Assembly (NCBI GenBank): GCA_016716085.1
Contig: JADJWY010000024.1
Coordinates: 1-64,000, forward strand
Source of the DNA: Hahellaceae bacterium
GTDB taxonomy: Bacteria > Pseudomonadota > Gammaproteobacteria > Pseudomonadales > Oleiphilaceae
Direction of reading: 5' to 3'
DNA: 64,000 nucleotides
A program made the translations under genes and the position numbers. Below are positions 17,373-24,967 of this stretch, one piece after another. Every line of letters starts with the position of its first letter. Position 1 is the stretch's first letter. A model generated the notes under the pieces. The model had not been told where the DNA came from and did no database searches. It saw only the letters and a list, made by a program, of their open reading frames with translations.

Positions 17373-18773
17373 TTGCGCATTGTTTTTCCCAGCGACCATC
17401 ATGTGATTAATCAAATGGGGATTTCGTATCGCCCCGCGACCCTCAAGCCCTCTGAGCCTGTGCTTTTGCCAGATCGTCCCTGGGAAGGCCCAAGGGTTAA
17501 TTTGTACGGTTCGGTGTATAAAACCAACCGCGGTTATGAAATGTTTTACCAATGTGGCAACGCTGTTCGCATCGGTTATGCGCTCTCGCCGGACGGTCTC
17601 GTATGGGAGAAACCGATGCTGAATGTGGCCGATTTTAGTCCCAAAGCGCCGCAAGTGATTCTCGCTAATAACGAGATTGATCCCGCCAATCCACCGACCT
17701 TGGGGCAGGGTCAACAACTGACTAATCTGGTCGCGGCTTACCACATGCCGAGTGTGATTTACGAGCCTGACAGTGATGAACCTTACAAGATGTTTGTGTT
17801 TGGTCAGGCGGGGTATCACGTGCTGCGGTCAAAGACTGGATATCGTTTTGAAGAGTATCCGGAAAGCCCTACGATCCCCTTTATGGTGTACGACAACCGT
17901 CATACGGGTAAAAAATGGTGCAGTGACGTCGGACCCTGTTTCAAAGACCGTGTTGGTTATACCGCGATGGTCAAAACCTACCATGTGGATGCGCAGGGGC
18001 GGACGCGCCGCTGCGTGGGGCGCAGTCACAGCCCGGATTTTCGACACTGGTCGCCGGTTGAAACGGTCTGGGTTCCGGGCGAGGAGGACGATGCGGTGGC
18101 GCGCACGCGCGGGCTGGAATGGGCCGATTTCTATGGCTTGTGTCCCTTTTTTCATGGTGAGGGCTATTTAGCCTATCTTTGGCTGTTTGAAATTGACCAT
18201 GAATTACCGCATGGTACCCATCAGGGCAAGATGGAGGCTTTTCTGGCCTACAGTGCCAATGGCATTAATTGGCGTCGCTTGGGCGATACGGCGTTTATTC
18301 CTTGGGATCTGAATTTCGGCGAAGAGGGCGGGATGATTACGACGGCCTCAGCGCCCATCTTCGATGAGGATGAGATTAAAATTTACTATTCTGACTCGAA
18401 CTATGATCACGGCATGTTCGAGAAGGACTTCAAGAAGAAGGTTCAGAAGCCCCAGTTTGTGATTCGTTGTGCCCAACTACCGAGGGAAAGACTCGTCGCA
18501 GCAGTGGCCGATGACTTGGGAACGCTGGAATTACGTGATACCTATCTGAAACCGGGGCACTTGAGGCTGAATGTGGCGTGTAAGAAGGGCTGGATTCAGC
18601 TCGACTACCTGAATGATGGCGATGTCATGGCGACCCAGCAGGTCAAAGCAATTGACGCGACGGATCACTGGCTGGACCTGCCGGTCAGCGGGCAGGTCAG
18701 CCTGAGAATTACCTTGTATCGCGCCAGTCTGTACGCGCTTGAGTTCGACTTTAGTTCGCCCAGATCTGCCTGA
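17373..18773 (+). CDS. GH43/five-bladed-propeller-like protein
   Basis: 466 residues without a signal peptide. Repeated propeller-type segments are visible: RVNLYGSVYKTNRGYEMFYQ, RIGYALSPDGLVWEKP, FLAYSANGINWRRLGD and IKIYYSDSNYDHG. This pattern is shared by glycoside hydrolase clans F/J and by uncharacterised hydrolase-like proteins; the C-terminal 90 residues form a separate beta domain. I could not assign the three acidic catalytic residues. The start is a TTG at 17373 with AGGA seven bases upstream. Confidence 0.65.
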   Translation: MRIVFPSDHHVINQMGISYRPATLKPSEPVLLPDRPWEGPRVNLYGSVYKTNRGYEMFYQCGNAVRIGYALSPDGLVWEKPMLNVADFSPKAPQVILANNEIDPANPPTLGQGQQLTNLVAAYHMPSVIYEPDSDEPYKMFVFGQAGYHVLRSKTGYRFEEYPESPTIPFMVYDNRHTGKKWCSDVGPCFKDRVGYTAMVKTYHVDAQGRTRRCVGRSHSPDFRHWSPVETVWVPGEEDDAVARTRGLEWADFYGLCPFFHGEGYLAYLWLFEIDHELPHGTHQGKMEAFLAYSANGINWRRLGDTAFIPWDLNFGEEGGMITTASAPIFDEDEIKIYYSDSNYDHGMFEKDFKKKVQKPQFVIRCAQLPRERLVAAVADDLGTLELRDTYLKPGHLRLNVACKKGWIQLDYLNDGDVMATQQVKAIDATDHWLDLPVSGQVSLRITLYRASLYALEFDFSSPRSA

Positions 18774-18779
18774 GCACGG

Positions 18780-18815
18780 CCCTCTCTCACCCAATAGGTC
18801 GCGGCAAGGAGAGGG
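18780..18815. terminator. Hairpin between convergent genes
   Basis: ccctctc (18780-18786) pairs with gagaggg (18809-18815) over a 22-nt loop in the 43-nt gap between the propeller-like gene and the reductase gene. No strong T-run on either side, so only a weak or Rho-assisted terminator is suggested. Confidence 0.4.
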
Positions 18816-18816
18816 A

Positions 18817-19911
18817 TTATTCCAGCACGATTTCCTGTGAGCGGGGGTAGGTCGTACAGGGGTAAATGCAGTTGCCGATTTGGTTGCCGGCCACTTCGCC
18901 CTCAAGCAGGTGCGTTCTGCAGGTGCCACACATGCCGGTCCGACAGCCGTGCTCCATCTCGATTCCGTTGGCTTCGGCGGCCTCTAGCAGGCTCATGCCC
19001 TGATGGGCTTCGTTCATTTCAAACGACAGATTGCGTGCGGTAAGCCTGACTGTAACTGTGCCTTCGACAGATTCACCCGGCGCAACGGGTGCCTGAGTGG
19101 GCGTAAAGTTTTCCAGCGTCAGATGGGCCAGATCAAAGTTGCGGGCTTTTAGGTCTTCAAGCAGCGCATCACGGAAGCCTTCCGGTCCGCACAGATAAAT
19201 ATGGCGATCCATGAAGTCAGGATAGGCGGTTTCAATTTGCGCCAACATGCCTTTTTCAAGCACAGCAGGGGCTTCGTCATCGGAGAAGCTGAAGGTAAGC
19301 GCCAGCCGGGACTTCAGGGCAATCAGTTTGTCATGAAAAATGGTGTTTGCCGGTGATCTGGAGCGATAAAAAAAGGCCAGGTCTGCTGGATTCGTCTGGC
19401 CGAGCAGGGCTTCTGCGATCGCGAAGCAGGGCGTCACGCCGGAGCCTGCACACACGAACAGCAGCTTGGGCTGATGCTGATAAACAAAGCGACCCCGAGG
19501 CTGGGAGAGCTCCACTTCATCACCGACGGCCGCGTGCTGGTGCAGCCAGGTACTCATGTCACCACCAGCCTTGTGCTTGACGGTGATCTCTATGGTCATT
19601 TCGCCTGCGGCAGAAATCGTATAGTTGCGCGCCAGAACCTCGCCGGATCTCGGATTGCGCACCCGGATTTCGACATGCTGCCCTGGAACCGGGTTCTGAA
19701 AGTGCTGATTGGGAAGCAGCGTGAACGTTCGGGTGTCTTCGGTTTCCTGACGCATGTCGAGAATGCGCGCCTTACAGTCATAGGTCCAGAAAAACGACGA
19801 CAGTCGCGGCGTGAAGGTGTTCAGGGTGTTGCTGAAAAAATACTCCAGACGGTCCCGTCCGACACGGGCCATCAATCCGGGCAGCCAGCGATTCATGGCA
19901 TTACTCAGCAT
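18817..19911 (-). CDS. Ferredoxin reductase-like partner of the fatty acid desaturase
   Basis: 364 residues in three parts: FAD-binding barrel (ARNYTISAA, about residues 94-102), NAD(P)-binding domain (LLFVCAGSGVTPCFA, YLCGPEGFRD) and a C-terminal plant-type [2Fe-2S] domain (HGCRTGMCGTC with the fourth Cys in GNCIYPC). It would pass electrons from NAD(P)H to a diiron oxygenase or desaturase. Its start overlaps the desaturase stop region by 7 nt, so the two are one operon and likely one redox pair, as in DesB-type systems of pseudomonads. Confidence 0.87.
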   Translation of the reverse strand: MLSNAMNRWLPGLMARVGRDRLEYFFSNTLNTFTPRLSSFFWTYDCKARILDMRQETEDTRTFTLLPNQHFQNPVPGQHVEIRVRNPRSGEVLARNYTISAAGEMTIEITVKHKAGGDMSTWLHQHAAVGDEVELSQPRGRFVYQHQPKLLFVCAGSGVTPCFAIAEALLGQTNPADLAFFYRSRSPANTIFHDKLIALKSRLALTFSFSDDEAPAVLEKGMLAQIETAYPDFMDRHIYLCGPEGFRDALLEDLKARNFDLAHLTLENFTPTQAPVAPGESVEGTVTVRLTARNLSFEMNEAHQGMSLLEAAEANGIEMEHGCRTGMCGTCRTHLLEGEVAGNQIGNCIYPCTTYPRSQEIVLE

Positions 19912-21044
19912 GCAGAAGGATCCTTTTCCAGGTAAGCAGCAGGCAGCGTTTTCTCATGGGCTTGTGGGAACGAATAATGCCAGAAAACCCGCAGATAGTT
20001 TCGAATGGCGGTACGCCAGTTTGGATTAGACTTGTAGGGCAGGTCGTATTGCTGGCAAAGGGCCTGAACCTCTATTGCCATTTGCGGGTAGCGATGGGCG
20101 GGGATGTCCGGGAACAGGTGATGCTCGATCTGGTAGTTCAGGTGGCCCCACAACATGCTCATCCAGCGATTTCCACGGAAATTGACGGACGAGTCGAGCT
20201 GAGACACATACCACTTGCCCTTGTGCGCGATGGCGGTCTCGGGCTGCAGGGGTTCGGTCAGGTGGGTCGCCTGAATCGTCATGGCGATCCAGTAGTTGTT
20301 CAGCACATCGGCCAGCAGATTACACAGGAATACTTTGATAAAACCACTTCCGGTGATCAGTGCGAGCAGGGGGAAGAGTCCGTATTCCTTGGCCCAGATA
20401 CGCCAGACGGAGCGGTTATGGCGCTGGCGGATCTGAGCATCGCTCAGATGCTCAGGGTTCGGGTAAACGGCATACCCTTTGTTACCTTCAGGAAATCGTT
20501 TTTCCCGGAAGGCATCATTTCGCCCCAGATTTTGCGCGTTAAAGTTGTAAAGCATACCGGGGTACACAAAAAACAGGTAAATGGGCACCTGGAAGTAATG
20601 CCATCGGGTATGGGGTATTTTGCTGTTGGTGCGCAAAAAACCGTGGTTCAGGTCAGGGTCTTTTTCGTACACGTTGGTGTGCACATGGTGGACGCCGTTA
20701 TGCTCTTGCCGCCAGGAGGCTTCGTCAATGGGCGCTTTCCAGCGAAATTTGCGCGCATGAAATTGCGGAATTTCGGGGAAATAATCGTACTGTCCGTGCA
20801 GGACGTTATGGCCGATCTCGATGGCTTCCAGATTGCGGTGCAAAAACAGAAACGGGACACCGATCAGGGCAAAGGGACCGGGCAGGAACCAGATCAGGGT
20901 CCGTCCAATGACTTCGAAAATGCGTGACCAGCGTCGGACGCCGGTGATATAGCGAACATCTTTCTGGCCGAGATCGTTGCGGTGCTTCTCTTTGATGGCG
21001 TCGAAGGCCTTGTGAATGGCATCGTAGTCATTCGAGGCGTGCAT
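19905..21044 (-). CDS. Membrane fatty acid (acyl-CoA or acyl-lipid) desaturase
   Basis: 380 residues from ATG 21044, which has AGGA six bases upstream; a TTG at 21080 would add 12 residues without a ribosome site. The diiron histidine boxes are clear: EIGHNVLHG, HNGVHHVHTN and QIEHHLFP, with hydrophobic segments around LIWFLPGPFALIGVPFLFL and VPIYLFFVYPGML. It would introduce a double bond into fatty acyl chains, using electrons from the reductase encoded just downstream. An inverted repeat accgat-N8-atcggt (21142-21161) upstream might bind a regulator. Confidence 0.88.
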   Translation of the reverse strand: MHASNDYDAIHKAFDAIKEKHRNDLGQKDVRYITGVRRWSRIFEVIGRTLIWFLPGPFALIGVPFLFLHRNLEAIEIGHNVLHGQYDYFPEIPQFHARKFRWKAPIDEASWRQEHNGVHHVHTNVYEKDPDLNHGFLRTNSKIPHTRWHYFQVPIYLFFVYPGMLYNFNAQNLGRNDAFREKRFPEGNKGYAVYPNPEHLSDAQIRQRHNRSVWRIWAKEYGLFPLLALITGSGFIKVFLCNLLADVLNNYWIAMTIQATHLTEPLQPETAIAHKGKWYVSQLDSSVNFRGNRWMSMLWGHLNYQIEHHLFPDIPAHRYPQMAIEVQALCQQYDLPYKSNPNWRTAIRNYLRVFWHYSFPQAHEKTLPAAYLEKDPSAC

Positions 21045-21141
21045 AGTGGGTCCTGGCATAACGGTTGGGGTTTGTCGCAATGGGGGCGTGCAGCATAAGG
21101 GGCGCAGCCCATTTTGGCCAGCCTCCCGATGTCATTTCGTG

Positions 21142-21161
21142 ACCGATGTTAATTTATCGGT
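21142..21161. promoter_or_regulatory. Inverted repeat upstream of the desaturase operon
   Basis: accgat (21142-21147) and atcggt (21156-21161) form a 6-bp palindrome in the 174-nt gap before the desaturase. The position would suit a repressor of fatty acid desaturation, but no regulator gene is adjacent. Confidence 0.3.
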
Positions 21162-21218
21162 TGTCAGTCGGGTTAAAGACTAGACGATTGTGCAGAAAAT
21201 GACAGGGAGGTTTGGTTT

Positions 21219-21773
21219 TTAAACACGCTTCGGCTTGGGGCGGCGGAGTCCGTCTTCCAGTTTCCAATCAGCAAGGGGGTGATAATGGACTGTCTGGCGA
21301 CCTTTGACCGACTCAAATAAGGTAAAACTGTCATAACGAATCGTGAGGTCTGGCGTCTGCAAGGCGGCGGGAGGCGGCGGCCCCAGCCGGGAGAGCGTCA
21401 CGTGGGGCTGGTAATTTTTCTTCTCGACCCGCAAACCCAGACTGCTTCCGAGCTGCCCGAGTTTTTGCGCCAGGCGAGTCAGGCCCTCTGGCCACTCTCG
21501 GGGGCCGATCCAGGTCACTTGAGGTGCAGCCCAATAGCCCACCTCATTCACCTGAAGCAACCCTGCAGCGGGTGTTGTCTGGGCAAGCCATTCGTCTACG
21601 GTACGACAGAGCTGGTCTAACTGGGCAGCAGAGATCTCACCCAGGAAGGCCAGCGTGACATGGAAATTAGCTTCGGGAACGGGGTTCAGCAAGCCGGAGA
21701 GGTTACGGCTGCGCCAGCTATCGATGGCCAGCTTTTCCGAGGGGCTAAGATCCAGAGCAAAAAATGCGCGCAT
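21219..21773 (-). CDS. thpR: RNA 2',3'-cyclic phosphodiesterase (LigT/2H family)
   Basis: 184 residues. Two HxTx motifs, FHVTLAFLGE (about 41-50) and QPHVTLSRLG (about 126-135), define the 2H phosphoesterase fold that opens 2',3'-cyclic phosphates on RNA ends. The opening MRAFFALDLSPSEK is typical of ThpR. It is divergent from dbpA, with about 117 nt between them. Confidence 0.88.
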   Translation of the reverse strand: MRAFFALDLSPSEKLAIDSWRSRNLSGLLNPVPEANFHVTLAFLGEISAAQLDQLCRTVDEWLAQTTPAAGLLQVNEVGYWAAPQVTWIGPREWPEGLTRLAQKLGQLGSSLGLRVEKKNYQPHVTLSRLGPPPPAALQTPDLTIRYDSFTLFESVKGRQTVHYHPLADWKLEDGLRRPKPKRV

Positions 21774-21890
21774 AATGAACAGTTTCCGACGAGGGATGAC
21801 ACACGGCCGACCACTTTAGGGTATTATGGCGCCAATTGCTTCATCCATCTTCACATCAGACCGTACAGGTCTGGAAAAGGATACCCGGTT

Positions 21891-23279
21891 TTGGAACAGA
21901 CCCCATTTGCTACGCTCAACCTTCAGCATGATTTACTGGAAAACCTGATTACGCTGGGCTACGTGTCTATGACACCGGTACAGGCACAGTGCCTACCTGC
22001 GGTGCTGGAAGGCCGGGATGTGATCGGTCAGGCAAAAACCGGTTCGGGTAAGACGGTAGCCTTTGGCCTTGGCGTGCTCGAACACCTGGATGTTCGCCGT
22101 TTTTCAGTCCAGGCGCTGGTCTTGTGTCCGACCCGCGAACTGGCGGATCAGGTGGCCAAGGAACTGCGGCGTCTGGCCCGCTCGATTCCCAATGTCAAAA
22201 TTCTCACGCTCTGCGGCGGGATGCCCTTGGGCCCCCAGATTGGCTCGCTGGAGCACGGTGCGCATGTGGTCGTGGGGACGCCAGGACGGATCGAGGAGCA
22301 CCTCCGTAAAGGCACCTTGGTGCTTAAGCAGCTTAAGGTACTGGTGTTGGACGAAGCGGACCGTATGCTGGAAATGGGTTTTCAGCCCTCGGTCGATGCC
22401 ATTGTTGCGGAGACGCCCTCTGAGCGTCAGACCTTGTTATTCAGCGCGACCTATCCGACAGGGATTGAGCACATTGCCCAGCGGGTGATGCGTTCGCCCC
22501 TGCGTATCGTGGTGGAAGGGCAGCACGACAGTGGCACCATTCAGTCCGTGTTTTACAAGGTTGACGCGAGCGAGCCTGCACGCATCGAGGCCGTTTGTTT
22601 GCTTCTGCACAAGTTCAGTGCCGTTTCGACACTGGTATTTGCCAATACCCGTGAATCCTGTCAGATGGTTGCCGATGAGCTAAATCGTTATGGATTCTGT
22701 GCTCGGGCGCTGCATGGCGACCTTGATCAGCGTGCGCGTGACGAAACCCTGGTGTTGTTTTCCAATCGGAGTTTGTCCGTGCTGGTTGCAACGGATGTGG
22801 CGGCGCGTGGACTCGATATTGATGCATTGGATTGCGTGATTAACTTTCATCTGGCGCGCGACCCCGAAGTGCATGTCCATCGGATTGGCCGAACGGGACG
22901 GGCCGGCGAACGGGGCGTGGCGCTCTCGCTCTACAGTGAGAAAGAGCGCCATAAGGTCGAACGCCTGGAGGCTGCGCTGGGGCAATCGATTGAAGCAAAG
23001 AATTTGCCCTCTGCAGAACAGCTTGAAAAAGTTGCGCCCTTGCCGCCGATGGTTACGCTGCAAATTGATGGCGGTAAAAAGCAGAAAGTGCGTCCTGGCG
23101 ATATTGTAGGGGCCTTGACGGGAGAGGGCGGTATCACGGCGGATCAGATTGGCAAGATCGCAGTGTTTGATTACTGTGCTTATGTTGCGGTTGAGCGACA
23201 GGTGAAAGCGACGGCCCTTGATAAGCTGGGTAAAGGCAAGCTCAAGGGCCGTTCGTTTCGGGTGCGCTGGATTCGCTGA
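21891..23279 (+). CDS. dbpA: ATP-dependent RNA helicase DbpA
   Basis: 462 residues from TTG 21891, with GGAAAAGG ten bases upstream; the open frame goes back to 21660 but that part has no family similarity. DEAD-box motifs run Q motif (TPVQAQ), AKTGSGKT, PTRELA, DEAD, SAT, ARGLDID and HRIGRTGR. The C-terminal about 75 residues form the DbpA RNA-binding domain, which targets 23S rRNA helix 92 (GDIVGALTGEGGI, IGKIAVFDYCAYVAV). It works in 50S subunit assembly. Convergent with rhlE, 22 nt apart. Confidence 0.92.
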   Translation: MEQTPFATLNLQHDLLENLITLGYVSMTPVQAQCLPAVLEGRDVIGQAKTGSGKTVAFGLGVLEHLDVRRFSVQALVLCPTRELADQVAKELRRLARSIPNVKILTLCGGMPLGPQIGSLEHGAHVVVGTPGRIEEHLRKGTLVLKQLKVLVLDEADRMLEMGFQPSVDAIVAETPSERQTLLFSATYPTGIEHIAQRVMRSPLRIVVEGQHDSGTIQSVFYKVDASEPARIEAVCLLLHKFSAVSTLVFANTRESCQMVADELNRYGFCARALHGDLDQRARDETLVLFSNRSLSVLVATDVAARGLDIDALDCVINFHLARDPEVHVHRIGRTGRAGERGVALSLYSEKERHKVERLEAALGQSIEAKNLPSAEQLEKVAPLPPMVTLQIDGGKKQKVRPGDIVGALTGEGGITADQIGKIAVFDYCAYVAVERQVKATALDKLGKGKLKGRSFRVRWIR

Positions 23280-23301
23280 TTACATCCTGCGGACGCGGGT
23301 A

Positions 23302-24780
23302 TTAACCCTGCGTCCGATTTCCACCTTGTGGGCGACCGCCGCCTTGCGGCCGGCGTGGGCGCCCGTTACGACGACCTCCAGGGCGTTGACCCTCATTACG
23401 CTGACCGTCTGCACGATTATCATTGGATCGATTGCCGTCTGATCGGTTGCCGTCCACACGATTTCCAGAGGGGCGCTGACCGTTGTTCTGTGGCTTGCCT
23501 CGCGCATGCGCCGGTTTATTGGGGCGATTCCCGCTGGGCGCTTGGTTCTGGCCGTTACCCTGACCGTGCCCTTGGCCCTGCCCCTGGGGGCGCTTGGGAC
23601 GATTGGGTTTGACTGGCTGGTTCAGTGGGCGTGAGGCGGGAATGTCGTGAACCGGATCAAAGCCATCCACATATTCGCGGTGTATATGCTTGCGGGTCAG
23701 GCGCTCAATGCCGACCAGTTGCTCGTGTTCATCATGACTGACCAATGAAATCGCCTGTCCGGTTGCACCGGCACGCCCGGTACGGCCGATACGGTGCACA
23801 TAATCTTCGGCAACGTTGGGTAGATCCAGGTTGACGACGCAGGGGAGCTGGTCAATGTCGAGTCCGCGTGCGGCAATGTCGGTCGCGACCAGCACCCGGA
23901 TAATGCCCTGTTTGAATTCGGATAGGGCACGTGTTCGTGCGCCCTGGCTTTTATTGCCATGGATCGCAGCGGCTTTGTAGCCGGCAGCTTCCAGAAACTG
24001 GGTTAACTTGTTAGCGCCATGCTTGGTTTTGGTGAAAACCAACACCTGTTCCCAGGGGTTTTCATCCAACAGATGCTTGAGGAGTTGAGGCTTACGCTTT
24101 TTGTCGACTGGCACCAGCCACTGCTTGACTGTATTCGCGGCAGCATTGGGCGGAGACACGGAAATTTCGACCGCCTGATTCACCAGTCCACTGGCGAGTT
24201 TGCGAATCTCGTCAGAGAAGGTGGCCGAAAACAGCAGGTTCTGACGGCGTTTGGGTAACAGTGCCAGAATGCGCTTGATGTCGTGAATGAAACCCATGTC
24301 CAGCATACGGTCGGCTTCGTCGAGCACCAGTACTTCGAGGTGATTGAAGCGTACGGCGTTTTGCTGATAAAGATCCAGCAGTCGCCCCGGTGTGGCAATC
24401 ACGATGTCGGCACCTTTGCGCAGTTTCATCATCTGGGGGTTGATGTTCACCCCACCAAAGACGACCTGGGAGCGCAGTGGCAAGTGCTTGCCGTAGGTCT
24501 CGACGCTTTCGGCGACCTGCGCGGCCAGCTCCCGCGTTGGCGTCAGAACCAGTGCTCTGGCCTGATTGGATTTGGCCGGTTGCCCATCCAGCAGGCGGGC
24601 CAGCAGAGGCAGGGTAAAGCCCGCGGTTTTACCGGTCCCGGTCTGCGCGGCAGCCATGACATCCTTGCCGGATAGAATTGCAGGAATGGCTTGTTGCTGA
24701 ATCGGGGTTGGGGTTTCGTAGCCGGCCTCTGAAACGGCCTTGAGAATGGCGTCCGGAAGTCCAAGCGAGGTAAAACTCAT
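23302..24780 (-). CDS. rhlE: DEAD-box RNA helicase, RhlE type
   Basis: 492 residues. The core has AQTGTGKT, PTRELA, DEADRMLDMGF, SATFS, ARGLDID and HRIGRTGRAG. The C-terminal about 115 residues are a disordered basic tail of Gly, Asn, Arg, Gln and Pro with short repeats such as GNRSDGNRSNDNRADG, typical of RhlE-type helicases and likely to bind RNA. RhlE proteins act in ribosome maturation and RNA decay. Confidence 0.9.
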   Translation of the reverse strand: MSFTSLGLPDAILKAVSEAGYETPTPIQQQAIPAILSGKDVMAAAQTGTGKTAGFTLPLLARLLDGQPAKSNQARALVLTPTRELAAQVAESVETYGKHLPLRSQVVFGGVNINPQMMKLRKGADIVIATPGRLLDLYQQNAVRFNHLEVLVLDEADRMLDMGFIHDIKRILALLPKRRQNLLFSATFSDEIRKLASGLVNQAVEISVSPPNAAANTVKQWLVPVDKKRKPQLLKHLLDENPWEQVLVFTKTKHGANKLTQFLEAAGYKAAAIHGNKSQGARTRALSEFKQGIIRVLVATDIAARGLDIDQLPCVVNLDLPNVAEDYVHRIGRTGRAGATGQAISLVSHDEHEQLVGIERLTRKHIHREYVDGFDPVHDIPASRPLNQPVKPNRPKRPQGQGQGHGQGNGQNQAPSGNRPNKPAHARGKPQNNGQRPSGNRVDGNRSDGNRSNDNRADGQRNEGQRPGGRRNGRPRRPQGGGRPQGGNRTQG

Positions 24781-24871
24781 GGGGTGCTCTCTGTTGCGGG
24801 TGATGAACGGCTAAACCCGTCCTTCGGGCGGGTCAGCAGCTTACAGGATGTGCAGCAAAAGTGCCACGAAT

Positions 24872-24896
24872 AAAAAAAGGGCTTCATGTGAAGCCC
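24872..24896 (-). terminator. Rho-independent terminator of the nirBD-nasA operon
   Basis: gggcttca (24879-24886) and tgaagccc (24889-24896) pair perfectly with a 2-nt gap, and on the minus strand the hairpin is followed by a run of seven T (24872-24878). It lies 72 nt past the nasA stop. A second, imperfect hairpin (gcctcc/ggaggc, about 24940-24960) lies between it and nasA. Confidence 0.85.
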
Positions 24897-24967
24897 CGAG
24901 GATCGGTCGTTACTCTACTCCTCTAAAACGGTACGCTGGCCTCCTCTTAAAAGGGAGGCAGCGATGA

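Noticed and set aside
21660..21890. Upstream extension of the dbpA frame
   Set aside because: It overlaps thpR on the other strand and has no family similarity; TTG 21891 fits DbpA length.
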